33,402 nt of DNA from an uncultured Pelagibacteraceae bacterium (GTDB lineage Bacteria; Pseudomonadota; Alphaproteobacteria; Pelagibacterales; Pelagibacteraceae): assembly GCA_902607805.1 (NCBI GenBank), contig CACLLR010000008.1:1-33402 (forward strand), given 5' to 3'. Within the stretch, counting starts at the first letter, position 1; every line of letters begins with the position of its first letter. The position numbers and the translations under genes were made by a program. This document shows positions 16,506 through 25,689 of this stretch, piece after piece. The notes under the pieces are model-generated. The model saw only the letters and a program-made list of their open reading frames with translations, made no database searches and was not told where the DNA came from.

Positions 16506-17627
16506 ATGAAAAAATTAATTTTTAGAAAAATAATCTTCGATGTGCTAGCCTTTTTCCTAGTTTCCTCGTTTGCACTTACATTAATTGTGTGGGTTATCCA
16601 GGCTGTAAATTATTTAGACTTTGTATCAGAAGATGGTCATAGTTTCAGGGTTTACTTCATGTTTTCCGTTTTAACAATTCCCAAGATTTTCAGTAAAATC
16701 TCAATTTTTATATTTTTTATATCTTTATTTGTAATTATCTCCAAGTATGAAGAAAATAATGAAATATTAATTTTATGGACAAATGGATTAAAAAAAACAA
16801 GTTTTATTAATAGTATATTATTATTCTCATTAGTTGCTTTTTTATTTCAAATAATTCTCACAACTTTTATAGTTCCAAAAACACAGGATTTAGCCAGATC
16901 TTATATAAGATCGTCGAATATTGACTACTTTCCTTCTTTAATAAAACCAAAAAAGTTTATTGATACTGTAGAAAAATTAACTTTATTCGTTGATGTAAAA
17001 GATAAAGATAAAATGGAAAATATTTTTTTAAAAGATAACATTAACAGTGAGTCATCACAAATAGTATCTGCAAAAAATGGATATATTGTAACAAACGAAA
17101 ATAAAAGTTATTTTATTCTTGAAAACGGTGAAATTGTAAACATTGATCAAGGAGGAACAAATATTGTTAAATTTGAGAGAACAATTTATAATCTTTCTAA
17201 ATATAATACTAAAACTACTACATATCCTAAAATACAAGAAAAAAATACCAACTTACTTATTAGATGTATAGACTCTTTAATAAATAAAAATATAGAATTT
17301 AGAACTACAACATTCAGTTGTGAAAAAAATTCAATCAATGCATTTATGCAAGAAGCCTATAAAAGAATTTTTGCTCCGTCTTATATTTTAATAGTATCGC
17401 TTATAGCAAGCTATTTAGTATTTATTTCTAAATCCGACTCTCATTATAATAAAAAAAAAATTTTATTATTTTTAATAGGAGTTTTTTTTCTAACTTTATC
17501 AGAAATTTCTATAAGATATGTAAATTATAATTTTATTAAAAATGTTTATATATTTTGTATTCCATTAGGATTTACATTTTTAACTTACTTCTATCTATTA
17601 ACAAAATCAAAAAATAAAAGAATTTAA
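16506..17627 (+). CDS. lptF: LPS export ABC transporter permease LptF
   Basis: LptF pairs with LptG and the ATPase LptB to extract lipopolysaccharide from the inner membrane and push it along the periplasmic bridge to LptD. The 373-residue protein has the YjgP/YjgQ layout: three membrane helices (about 10-32, 50-78, 95-120), a periplasmic beta-jellyroll (about 135-265) and three more helices (about 285-362). The cytoplasmic coupling segment YEENNEILILWTNGLKK is the family's ABC-contact loop. It is the first gene of the envelope operon, followed directly by lptG with no gap. The lptB and lptC genes are not in the window. Confidence 0.92.
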   Translation: MKKLIFRKIIFDVLAFFLVSSFALTLIVWVIQAVNYLDFVSEDGHSFRVYFMFSVLTIPKIFSKISIFIFFISLFVIISKYEENNEILILWTNGLKKTSFINSILLFSLVAFLFQIILTTFIVPKTQDLARSYIRSSNIDYFPSLIKPKKFIDTVEKLTLFVDVKDKDKMENIFLKDNINSESSQIVSAKNGYIVTNENKSYFILENGEIVNIDQGGTNIVKFERTIYNLSKYNTKTTTYPKIQEKNTNLLIRCIDSLINKNIEFRTTTFSCEKNSINAFMQEAYKRIFAPSYILIVSLIASYLVFISKSDSHYNKKKILLFLIGVFFLTLSEISIRYVNYNFIKNVYIFCIPLGFTFLTYFYLLTKSKNKRI

Positions 17628-18713
17628 ATGATATTAATTAAAACATATCAAGATTATATAATAAAATCTTTTTTAAAATATATTTTGATTATCTTTGGAA
17701 TTTTTACTTGCTTAATATTTATTTTAAATGTTTTAGAAGAACTAAAATTTTTTGAAAATTCTAATTTATCTATCTTCTATCCTATATTTTTAACTTTACT
17801 TAATACACCATCATTAATTTTCGAAATTTTTCCATTTATATTTCTATTATCAACACAAATGTTATTTATTAAACTATATGACAAAAAAGAATTAGATATA
17901 TTTAAAAATTTTGGTTTAACTAATTTTAAAATTATTAAAGTTTTATTATTTGCTTCTTTAATATTTGGTTTAATATTTAATACTGTTTTCTATACTTTTT
18001 CATCTAAATTAAAGAATAATTACTTAAGTTTTAAAAATAATTTTACAAATGATAATAAGTATCTTGCTATTGTAAATGAAAACGGTCTTTGGATAAAAGA
18101 CGAGATTAATAATAAAATAAACATTATTAACGCAGATGAATTCATTGGAAATGAACTTAACTCTATTACTATCACACAGCTAGATAAAAATTTCAATTTA
18201 AAGAGGACAATTATATCTGATAGCGCAAATATAAATAATAATAATTGGGAATTAAAATCAGTTGAAATTTTTGAATATGATGGAAAAAGAAAAAAAGAAG
18301 AACTTTTATATTTTGAAACAAATTTTAACAAAAATAAAATAAAAAGCTTATTTTCTAATTTATCATCATTAAATTTTTTGCAATTAAAAGAATTGTATAA
18401 CGATTACAAATCAGTAGGTTACTCAACTTCTGAAGTGGAAGGTTATTTGAATAAATTATATTCTTATCCTATTTATTTGATGATAATGACTATTATTGGT
18501 TCTATTTTAATGCTTCATATCAAAAATTTTGATTCAAAAATTTTTAATATTGTGGCAGGAATTCTATTCTCAGTGATAGTCTATTATATAAATTACTTTT
18601 TTGGTGTACTAGGTGATAATGGAAAACTTCCTATTATATTGTCTATATGGTTACCATTATTAATATTAATAATTATATGTTTGATTGGACTTGTGACTAT
18701 AAATGAAAAATAA
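17628..18713 (+). CDS. lptG: LPS export ABC transporter permease LptG
   Basis: This is the second permease of the LptB2FG complex, 361 residues, starting at the base after the lptF stop. It has the same arrangement: helices near 15-37, 48-78 and 98-120, a periplasmic jellyroll (about 130-260, including NENGLWIKDE, the usual place of the LptG W-x-[RK]-[DE] motif), and three C-terminal helices (about 276-355). The coupling loop is LYDKKELDIFKNFGLTNFK. Assignment as G rather than F rests on position and on the GLWIKD segment. It overlaps lptD by 11 bases. Confidence 0.9.
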   Translation: MILIKTYQDYIIKSFLKYILIIFGIFTCLIFILNVLEELKFFENSNLSIFYPIFLTLLNTPSLIFEIFPFIFLLSTQMLFIKLYDKKELDIFKNFGLTNFKIIKVLLFASLIFGLIFNTVFYTFSSKLKNNYLSFKNNFTNDNKYLAIVNENGLWIKDEINNKINIINADEFIGNELNSITITQLDKNFNLKRTIISDSANINNNNWELKSVEIFEYDGKRKKEELLYFETNFNKNKIKSLFSNLSSLNFLQLKELYNDYKSVGYSTSEVEGYLNKLYSYPIYLMIMTIIGSILMLHIKNFDSKIFNIVAGILFSVIVYYINYFFGVLGDNGKLPIILSIWLPLLILIIICLIGLVTINEK

Positions 18714-21348
18714 AATTTTAAATAAAATAATATTCATTATTTTAATTTTGACTAACTTTGTTTTAGCTGAAGATTTTAGAATTGAATCATCTTTTGTAAA
18801 TATTTCTGAAAATGGAAATCTAGTCAAATCTTCTGATGGAGTAAAAATTATTTCTAATAATGGAATAATCATTGAGGGTGAAAATTCGATTTATGATAAA
18901 AAAAAAATTACAATAGAAGTTTTTGGAAAAGTTAAAGTTAATGATAAAATAAAACAAATAGAAATAAATGCTGACAAAATTGTTTATGATAAATTAAATG
19001 ATGTATTGACATCTGATGGAAAAGTTAAAGTTAATGATAAAATAAAACAAATAGAAATAAATGCTGACAAAATTGTTTATGATAAATTAAATGATGTATT
19101 GACATCTGATGGAAAAGTTAAAGTTAATGATAAAATAAAACAAATAGAAATAAATGCTGACAAAATTGTTTATGATAAATTAAATGATGTATTGACATCT
19201 GATGGAAAAGTTAAAGTTAATGATAAAATAAAACAAATAGAAATAAATGCTGACAAAATTGTTTATGATAAATTAAATGATGTATTGGGTTCTAAGGGTA
19301 AAACAAATTTAAATTTAAAAGAAAAATACAAAATTAATAGTAAAAATTTAACTTTTAATCAAAAAGAAAGTTTAATTTATTCTAATAATAAAAGTTCAAT
19401 ATCAGATAATATTGGTAATAATTTTAGTGTAGATGCATTTAAGTTTGATTTAATTAAAAATCAAATAAGTGCAAAAAAAATTGAGGTTTTTGATAACAAA
19501 AATAATAAATATTATGTAGAAAATTCTATTATAAATTTAAAAACCAATGAAATCTTAGGAAAAGATATAAATATTTTGTTTGATAATCCATTATTTGGAA
19601 ATGAAAATAATGAGCCAAGATTAAAAGGAAGAAGTGTAATTTCTGATGATGAAAAAACAACAGTATATAAAGGAATATTTACAACTTGCAAAAAGAGAGA
19701 AAAAAACAAATGTCCTCCTTGGTCAATATCTGCAGATGTGGTTACTCATAAAAAGAAAGAAAAATTAATACATTATAAAAATGCATGGTTAGAGGTATAT
19801 GATAAACCAATTGTATATTTTCCATATTTTTTTCATCCAGATCCTACTGTAAAAAGACAATCTGGTTTTTTATTTCCTAAATTTCAAAATTCTAATAACT
19901 CTGGCCAATCTTTGCAAATTCCTTACTACAAAGTTATATCGCAAAATAAAGATTTAACAATTACTCCAAGACTTTTTATTGACGATAAGATTTTAGTCCA
20001 AAACGAATATAGACAAGTTGAAAAAAATTCAAATTTTATTTCTGATTTTAGTCTTTTAGTTGAAGATAATAGTTCTAAAAGTCATATATTCTCAAATTTT
20101 AAAAGTACAAAAAATGATATTCATAGTTTGCAATTACAGGCAGTAAATGGTGATAAATATTTAAAATCTGAAAAAATTAAATCTCCACTGATACTTGATA
20201 GCTCAACTCTAAATACGTATTACTCATTTGAAAGAAATAAAAAAAATGAAACCTTTAAAATAGAATTTGAAATTTTTGAAGATACAACTAAGCAAAAATC
20301 AGACAGATATGAATATATTTATCCAAATTTTACATTTGAAAAACAGTTTAATTTAGAAAATTTAAATACTTTAAAATTTGATTCTCACGGATTTCAAAAA
20401 CATTTTAATACCAACGTATATGAAGGTATTTTTGTTAATGACTTAGAATATTCATCAAATGATAGTATATTTTATAATGGCCTTAGTGGCAGATATAAAA
20501 CTTTATTAAGAAATGTTAATACAGATTCTAAAAATTCTTCTATTTATAAAGCTGAAACTAGCACTAAATTGTTTGGTCTATTCGTTTATGATTTAAAATT
20601 GCCATTAATTAAAGAAGATAAAGAATATAAAAATTTACTTACCCCAATTTTATCTGCTAGATACAGTCCCACAGAAACTGTAAATATTAAAAATGATAGT
20701 GAAAGAATAGATTACCAAAGCATTTATTCTGTTGATAGACTTGGACATAGTGAAATTGTAGAAGGTGGACAGTCATTAACGCTTGGTATTGAATATAAAA
20801 AACAGAATAAATCGCAAAATTTGAATATTTTAGAATTTGAAATTGCACAGATTATTAGAGATAAGAAAAATTTAGATTTACCAAGTATAAATGGTTTAAA
20901 CCAAACTAGATCAGATATAATAGGAAATATAGAAATAAATCCTTCTAAATTTTTTGATATAGGTTATGAATTTTCAATTGATAACAATTTAGAAACAACA
21001 AATTTTAATTTGTTAAAAACTAGTTTAAAAACAAATAATTTTGTAACTTCTTTTGAATTTTTGGAAGAAAATAATGAAATTGGAAATAACAGTTACTTAA
21101 GTAACAAAACTACTTTTAATTTTAACGAGAATAATAATTTGACTTTTAAAACATCGGAAAATTTAGATAAGAATATTACTGAGTACTATAATTTAATTTA
21201 TGAATATAAAAACGATTGTCTTGCTGCAGCAATAGAATATGACAAACAATATTACTCTGATGAATCTTTAAAACCTGAAGAAAACATATTATTTAGTATT
21301 AAAATAATACCTTTTGGAAATATAAAAACACCAAGCATAACAAAATGA
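18703..21348 (+). CDS. lptD: LPS assembly outer-membrane protein LptD with expanded periplasmic repeat domain
   Basis: LptD is the outer-membrane beta-barrel that inserts LPS into the outer leaflet. The 881-residue protein has a signal peptide (about 1-22, cleavage after VLA). An OstA/LptA-like beta-jellyroll domain follows (about 23-300), then the barrel. Barrel-region hallmarks include TTCKKREKNKCPPWSISAD and PIVYFPYFFHPDPTVKRQSGFLFPKF. Residues 75-195 are almost four perfect copies of a 31-residue unit starting KVKVNDKIKQIEINADK; the DNA repeats are identical too, so this is a recent expansion of jellyroll strands. The start ATG overlaps the lptG end. Only three cysteines are present (two in the CKK/KCP segment, one near the C-terminus), so the disulfide pattern differs from E. 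coli. surA, its periplasmic chaperone, follows with a 4-base overlap. Confidence 0.93.
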   Translation: MKNKILNKIIFIILILTNFVLAEDFRIESSFVNISENGNLVKSSDGVKIISNNGIIIEGENSIYDKKKITIEVFGKVKVNDKIKQIEINADKIVYDKLNDVLTSDGKVKVNDKIKQIEINADKIVYDKLNDVLTSDGKVKVNDKIKQIEINADKIVYDKLNDVLTSDGKVKVNDKIKQIEINADKIVYDKLNDVLGSKGKTNLNLKEKYKINSKNLTFNQKESLIYSNNKSSISDNIGNNFSVDAFKFDLIKNQISAKKIEVFDNKNNKYYVENSIINLKTNEILGKDINILFDNPLFGNENNEPRLKGRSVISDDEKTTVYKGIFTTCKKREKNKCPPWSISADVVTHKKKEKLIHYKNAWLEVYDKPIVYFPYFFHPDPTVKRQSGFLFPKFQNSNNSGQSLQIPYYKVISQNKDLTITPRLFIDDKILVQNEYRQVEKNSNFISDFSLLVEDNSSKSHIFSNFKSTKNDIHSLQLQAVNGDKYLKSEKIKSPLILDSSTLNTYYSFERNKKNETFKIEFEIFEDTTKQKSDRYEYIYPNFTFEKQFNLENLNTLKFDSHGFQKHFNTNVYEGIFVNDLEYSSNDSIFYNGLSGRYKTLLRNVNTDSKNSSIYKAETSTKLFGLFVYDLKLPLIKEDKEYKNLLTPILSARYSPTETVNIKNDSERIDYQSIYSVDRLGHSEIVEGGQSLTLGIEYKKQNKSQNLNILEFEIAQIIRDKKNLDLPSINGLNQTRSDIIGNIEINPSKFFDIGYEFSIDNNLETTNFNLLKTSLKTNNFVTSFEFLEENNEIGNNSYLSNKTTFNFNENNNLTFKTSENLDKNITEYYNLIYEYKNDCLAAAIEYDKQYYSDESLKPEENILFSIKIIPFGNIKTPSITK
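18924..19287 (+). repeat. 93-bp tandem repeat within lptD, 3.9 copies
   Basis: Units begin at 18931, 19024, 19117 and 19210, exactly 93 bases apart, and I see no base difference between them. The last copy ends at 19287, where the sequence changes from GACATCT to GGGTTCT. Each unit encodes 31 residues and keeps the frame, including KQIEINADKIVYDK, a typical OstA-domain strand pair. Perfect identity at synonymous positions shows recent tandem duplication. Confidence 0.97.
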
Positions 21349-22283
21349 AAAGGGAATTAACTTATTTTGCTACGTATATATTTATTTTTTTATTAATTAC
21401 ATTAAGCTCTAGAGCAAATGAAATTAAAATATTATATAAAATTGAAAATGAAATAATTACAAATTATGACATTGTTACAGAAAAAAATTACTTAATTGCG
21501 TTAAATAATAACTTAGAAAAACTCCCAAAAAATAAATTAGAAATATTCGCCAAAGAGTCACTGATAAGAGAAAAAATAAAAAAAATAGAAATTGAAAAAA
21601 TAGTACAGTTAAAAGAAGACGAAAAATACTTAGATCAAGTAATTAAAGATTTGTATCGTAGACTGAACTTTCAAAATATTAATGAATTTGAAAAATATTT
21701 ATCTAGTTACAATTTAAATCGAGAAATAGTTAGAGAGAAATTAAAAATAGAGACATTATGGAACAAACTAATCTTTCAAAAATATAGCATGTCTGTAAAA
21801 ATTGATAATAAAAGTTTAAAAAAACAACTTCAAAATAAAATAAATAAAGCAGAAAAAAATGAAGAATTTGATTTAAGTGAAATATTAATTGCTGATGATA
21901 TTGAAGAAAAAATTAATAAACAAATAAAACAAATTATAAAAGATATAGAAAAATTAGGTTTTGATAATGCTGCAACAATTTATAGCAAATCTAGTACTGC
22001 AAAACTTGGAGGAAAAATTGGTTGGGTAAAATCTTCACAAATTTCTGATAAAATTCTTAAAAATTTAAAAAATACAAAAGTTGGTAATCATACTATGCCA
22101 ATAAAATTAAATAATTCTTATATAATTTTAAAAATAAACAATAAAAAATTAATAGAAAAAAAAGTTGATTTTAATAAAGAATTTGAAAAATTAATCAATA
22201 TTGAAAAAAATAAGCAGTTAAACCAATTTTCAAATATTTATTTTAAAAAAATAAAACAAAATACATTTATAAGTGAAATTTAA
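21345..22283 (+). CDS. surA: SurA-like periplasmic chaperone / peptidyl-prolyl isomerase
   Basis: This 312-residue protein has a signal peptide (hydrophobic 9-23, cleavage near SRA-NE). A SurA N-terminal chaperone domain follows (NEIKILYKIENEIITNYDI, then helical to about 165), with one parvulin-type isomerase domain (about 172-270: FDLSEILIADD, AKLGGKIGWVKSSQI, and NSYIILKINNKK). E. coli SurA has two parvulin domains; one is usual in alphaproteobacteria. It helps outer-membrane proteins such as LptD fold, which matches its position directly after lptD with ATGA overlap. Isomerase activity is uncertain as the domain is diverged. Confidence 0.87.
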   Translation: MKRELTYFATYIFIFLLITLSSRANEIKILYKIENEIITNYDIVTEKNYLIALNNNLEKLPKNKLEIFAKESLIREKIKKIEIEKIVQLKEDEKYLDQVIKDLYRRLNFQNINEFEKYLSSYNLNREIVREKLKIETLWNKLIFQKYSMSVKIDNKSLKKQLQNKINKAEKNEEFDLSEILIADDIEEKINKQIKQIIKDIEKLGFDNAATIYSKSSTAKLGGKIGWVKSSQISDKILKNLKNTKVGNHTMPIKLNNSYIILKINNKKLIEKKVDFNKEFEKLINIEKNKQLNQFSNIYFKKIKQNTFISEI

Positions 22284-23262
22284 ACCTTTATTAATTGTTT
22301 TAGGAGAACCTTACAGTATTTTTTCTGAAATACTTTTTAAATTTTATAAAAATGAATCAAAAAAAATTAAATTTCCTATTATTGTAATTGGATCAAAAGA
22401 AATTCTTCAAAAACAAATGATTAAACTTAAATATTCTTTGCCATTAAATCAAATTGATGAAAATAATATTAATTTAAGAAATTTAGATAATAATAAAATT
22501 AATATTATTAATGTTAATTTTAAATTTAATAAAGTCTTTGATAAAATAACTTCTAAATCTTCATCTTATATTTATAAATCATTTGAAATAGCTATAAATA
22601 TTTTAAAAAAAAAAAGTGCTATAGGGCTAATAAATGGTCCTATTTCTAAATTCCATCTTTTTAAAAAAAAATTTCCAGGTGTTACTGAGTATTTGGCAAA
22701 AAAAAATAATGTTAAAAATAATGTTACAATGTTAATCTACAATAAAAATTTTTCTGTTTCTCCAATTACAACTCATATTCCTTTAAAAAATGTTAGCAAA
22801 TTAATAACAAAGAAAAAAATAATCGCAAACGTTAATAGAATAAACCATTTCTATATTTCTAAATTAAAAAAAAAACCTGTTATTGCAATATTAGGTTTAA
22901 ACCCCCATTGTGAAACAACCAGCATATATAGTGAAGAAAAAAAAATAATAGAGCCTTCAATAAAATACTTAAAAAAAAATAAAGTAAATATTTCTGGTCC
23001 TTTCTCTGCCGATACCTTTTTTTTCAGAAAAAATATTATTAAATTTGATGTTGTTATTGGTATGTATCACGACCAGGTACTGACACCTATAAAAACATTA
23101 TACAATTTTGATGCAATAAATATCACAATAGGACTGTCTTACATAAGAATTTCTCCAGATCATGGAACCAATAATAAAATGATAGGAAAAAATAAATCAA
23201 ATGCCAGTTCTCTTATTCATTCTATAAATTTTTTTAAAAAATTATATGAAAATAAGACCTAA
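22273..23262 (+). CDS. pdxA: 4-hydroxythreonine-4-phosphate dehydrogenase family protein
   Basis: PdxA oxidises 4-phosphohydroxy-threonine in pyridoxal phosphate synthesis. The 329-residue protein has all three metal histidines: H168 (ITTHIPL), H212 (GLNPH) and H266 (GMYHDQVLTPIKTL), and the C-terminal RISPDHGTNNKMIGKN. The start is GTG at 22273, overlapping surA by 11 bases. Two things differ from the family norm: the segment after GLNPH reads CETTSIYSEEKK where AGEGG is usual, and RTSPDHG is RISPDHG. Position between surA and rsmA is the classical one. Function is probable but a shifted substrate is possible. Confidence 0.88.
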   Translation: MKFKPLLIVLGEPYSIFSEILFKFYKNESKKIKFPIIVIGSKEILQKQMIKLKYSLPLNQIDENNINLRNLDNNKINIINVNFKFNKVFDKITSKSSSYIYKSFEIAINILKKKSAIGLINGPISKFHLFKKKFPGVTEYLAKKNNVKNNVTMLIYNKNFSVSPITTHIPLKNVSKLITKKKIIANVNRINHFYISKLKKKPVIAILGLNPHCETTSIYSEEKKIIEPSIKYLKKNKVNISGPFSADTFFFRKNIIKFDVVIGMYHDQVLTPIKTLYNFDAINITIGLSYIRISPDHGTNNKMIGKNKSNASSLIHSINFFKKLYENKT

Positions 23263-24034
23263 AAAAAGTTTAGGACAAAACTTTCTAAAAGATAACAATA
23301 TATTAGATCTAATTATAAAATTAGGAGATATTAAAAGTAAAAATACTGTTATTGAAATTGGTCCTGGAACTGGAAATTTAACAAATGAAATTATAAAAAA
23401 AAACCCTTTAAAATTGATAGTTATTGAAAAAGACAATGAACTAGCAAAAAATCTAAAAATAAAATTTAAAGAAAATATAAAATTAATTAATCAAGATATA
23501 TTAAAAATAAAAGACGAAGATTTGGTAAATGAAAATATGATCATTTTTGGAAATTTACCTTATAATATTTCAACTCAAATTCTTGTAAAACTTATTAGAA
23601 GTAAAATTTTATTAAAATTATGTAAAAAAATAATTTTTATGTTCCAAAAAGAAGTGGCTGATAGAATTATTGCACAACCTAATTCAAGTAAGTATGGAAG
23701 AATTTCAATTATATCGTCTTGGAAAATGAATGTTAAAAAAATACAGGAAATTAACCCCTATTCATTTTACCCAGCGCCAAAAGTAAAAAGTGCAATCTTA
23801 GTTTTTGAGCCAAAAAAAAATTTCTATAAAATTAAAGATTGTAAAAATTTAGAATATGTAACACAAGTGTTTTTCAATTTTAGAAGAAAAAAAATAAAAA
23901 AATCTTTAAATATATTATTTGGAAATTATGAAAAAATTTCTAAAAAATTAAATATTGATTTTAATAAAAGACCTCAAAACTTAGAGCCAGATACTTATTT
24001 AAAATTATGCACAGAATATGAGAAAATTATTTAG
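23246..24034 (+). CDS. rsmA: 16S rRNA (adenine1518/1519-N6)-dimethyltransferase
   Basis: RsmA (KsgA) dimethylates two adjacent adenines near the 3' end of 16S rRNA as a late check in 30S assembly. The 262-residue protein opens with the diagnostic [13 protein letters not shown]. It has the SAM motif [11 protein letters not shown] (35-45) and catalytic motif NLPY at 103-106, followed by the C-terminal region with [15 protein letters not shown] and [16 protein letters not shown] 23246 overlaps pdxA by 17 bases. It is the last gene of the lptF operon and converges on gmk with an 8-base overlap. Confidence 0.96.
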   Translation: MKIRPKKSLGQNFLKDNNILDLIIKLGDIKSKNTVIEIGPGTGNLTNEIIKKNPLKLIVIEKDNELAKNLKIKFKENIKLINQDILKIKDEDLVNENMIIFGNLPYNISTQILVKLIRSKILLKLCKKIIFMFQKEVADRIIAQPNSSKYGRISIISSWKMNVKKIQEINPYSFYPAPKVKSAILVFEPKKNFYKIKDCKNLEYVTQVFFNFRRKKIKKSLNILFGNYEKISKKLNIDFNKRPQNLEPDTYLKLCTEYEKII

Positions 24035-24659
24035 TTAATCTTTTAATATGTTTTAAAATTTCATTTTTATTATATTTGGTTTTTCTTTTTAAAATAGAAG
24101 ATTTTATGTATTTAATAATTTTTTTAAAACAAATATTAAGATCATCATTAATAACTACAAAATCATAGTTTCTCCATTTTTTTACATCATGATCAAATTG
24201 TTTCATTCTTTTTCCTACTATAAGTTTATCTTTCATATCCCTATTAGAAAGTCTTTTAAATAATACCTTTTTGCTAGGAGGCAGAATGAAAAAAGTTATT
24301 AATTTATATTTTAATTTTCTTTTCTTTATTTTCTCTGTGCCTTGCCAGTCAATATCAAAAAGTACATTTTTACCTTTAGATAGATTTTCAAATACTATTT
24401 TTTTGGATGATCCATAATAATTATTAAAAACTTTGGCGTGTTCTAATAATTCTCTATTATTTATTAATTTTTTAAATTTATTTTTAGAAACAAAAAAATA
24501 ATCTTTTCCATTTACCTCATTTGTTCTGGGCGGTCGTGTAGTGAAAGAAATTGATATTTTGTAGTTTTTTAATGAAGAAATTTTTTTTACGAGTGTTGTT
24601 TTTCCAGCCCCAGACGGAGATGACAAAATTATAATTATCCCGTCCTTTTTCGAAGGCAT
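24027..24659 (-). CDS. gmk: Guanylate kinase
   Basis: Gmk phosphorylates GMP to GDP with ATP. The 210-residue protein has the P-loop [10 protein letters not shown] (13-22), the GMP-binding [21 protein letters not shown], and the lid-region [10 protein letters not shown] followed by VVINDDL. Length is normal. The start is ATG at 24657-24659, 11 bases after acpP. In many alphaproteobacteria fabF, mltG and a yicC-type gene lie between acpP and gmk; here nothing does. Confidence 0.96.
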   Translation of the reverse strand: MPSKKDGIIIILSSPSGAGKTTLVKKISSLKNYKISISFTTRPPRTNEVNGKDYFFVSKNKFKKLINNRELLEHAKVFNNYYGSSKKIVFENLSKGKNVLFDIDWQGTEKIKKRKLKYKLITFFILPPSKKVLFKRLSNRDMKDKLIVGKRMKQFDHDVKKWRNYDFVVINDDLNICFKKIIKYIKSSILKRKTKYNKNEILKHIKRLTK

Positions 24660-24670
24660 GTTAAAATTAA

Positions 24671-24910
24671 TTAGTTGGCTTTACTCTCTATAAATTTTAT
24701 TGCATCGCCCACAGTTAATATTTTTTCTGCTTCACTATCAGAAATTTCAGAACCAAATTCTTCTTCGAAGGCCATGACTAGTTCTACTGTATCTAAACTA
24801 TCAGCTCCCAAATCATCTATAAAACTTGATTCTTCTGTTACCTTTGCTTCTTCGATCCCTAAATGATCGGCAACAATCTTTTTAACTTTACTTGTAATAT
24901 CATCAGACAT
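24671..24910 (-). CDS. acpP: Acyl carrier protein
   Basis: This is the small acidic carrier that holds growing acyl chains in fatty-acid synthesis. It has 79 residues, with the phosphopantetheine serine S38 in [22 protein letters not shown]. Unlike almost every other protein in the window it is acidic rather than basic. It has a good Shine-Dalgarno sequence and a 44-base leader after fabG, which suits a highly expressed gene. Confidence 0.97.
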   Translation of the reverse strand: MSDDITSKVKKIVADHLGIEEAKVTEESSFIDDLGADSLDTVELVMAFEEEFGSEISDSEAEKILTVGDAIKFIESKAN

Positions 24911-24954
24911 AAATTCCTTTTGTTAAGTCGTTAATAATTATTTACTTAGCTTTG
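24911..24954 (-). promoter_or_regulatory. acpP leader with strong ribosome binding site
   Basis: The 44 bases between fabG and acpP contain AAAGGA on the minus strand (24915-24920), four bases before the acpP ATG. Most genes in this window lack such a site, so this probably reflects the high expression of acyl carrier protein. The gap is also long enough for a separate promoter, but I see no clear -35/-10 pair. Confidence 0.6.
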
Positions 24955-25689
24955 TCAAGCCATATACATACCGCCGTTAACATGTATTGTTTCTCCTGTT
25001 ATATAAGAGGCGGCATCTGATGATAAAAATGCTACTGTATTCGCAACATCTTCCCCTGTTCCTAGTTTTGACATGGGAATTTTAGATGTTAATACATTTT
25101 TAACATTCTCACTAATTTTTTCTGTCATATCAGTTTGAATAAATCCTGGCGATACACAATTAATTGTTATATTTTTTTTTGCATATTCAATCGCTAAAGA
25201 TTTGGACATACCAATTATTCCTGCTTTTGAAGCAGCATAATTTGATTGTCCTATGTTTCCTGTGTGACCAACAATTGATGTTATATTTATAATTCTTCCA
25301 TATTTATTTTTTAACATTTTTTTAATAGAACTTTTGCATAAATAATAAGTAGATGTTAAATTTATATCAATTACCTTTTTCCATTCTTCATCTTTCATTC
25401 TTAAAGATAAATTGTCCATATTGATGCCTGCATTATTGATTACTATGTCTAATCCTGATAATTTAGATGAAACATCATCGATAAATTCTTCAATATTAGA
25501 ATGTTCTGATAAATCGAATTTTAATATTTCTACTTCAGGAAATTGTTTTTTTAAACTATTAAGTTTTTCAATTTTTGTACCTGTGGCTAAAACTTTGCCA
25601 CTTAAAGAATTAAATTTTTTGACTAACGCATTACCTATCCCGCCTGAGGCTCCTGTTATTAATATTTTCTTATCTTTAAAATTTATCAT
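24955..25689 (-). CDS. fabG: 3-oxoacyl-[acyl-carrier-protein] reductase
   Basis: FabG reduces 3-ketoacyl-ACP with NADPH in each elongation cycle. It is a 244-residue short-chain dehydrogenase with the cofactor loop TGASGGIGNAL (12-22), NNAG (85-88), and catalytic S138, Y151 and K155 (NITSIVGHTGNIGQSNYAASK); N110 is also present. The numbering matches E. coli FabG and the C-terminus ITGETIHVNGGMYMA is typical. Its ATG lies 14 bases inside the fabD end, so fabD-fabG are coupled. Confidence 0.97.
   Translation of the reverse strand: MINFKDKKILITGASGGIGNALVKKFNSLSGKVLATGTKIEKLNSLKKQFPEVEILKFDLSEHSNIEEFIDDVSSKLSGLDIVINNAGINMDNLSLRMKDEEWKKVIDINLTSTYYLCKSSIKKMLKNKYGRIINITSIVGHTGNIGQSNYAASKAGIIGMSKSLAIEYAKKNITINCVSPGFIQTDMTEKISENVKNVLTSKIPMSKLGTGEDVANTVAFLSSDAASYITGETIHVNGGMYMA

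Noticed and set aside
18924..19287. Regular repeats as a CRISPR array
   Set aside because: Units of 93 bases are directly adjacent with no variable spacers and lie in frame in lptD.
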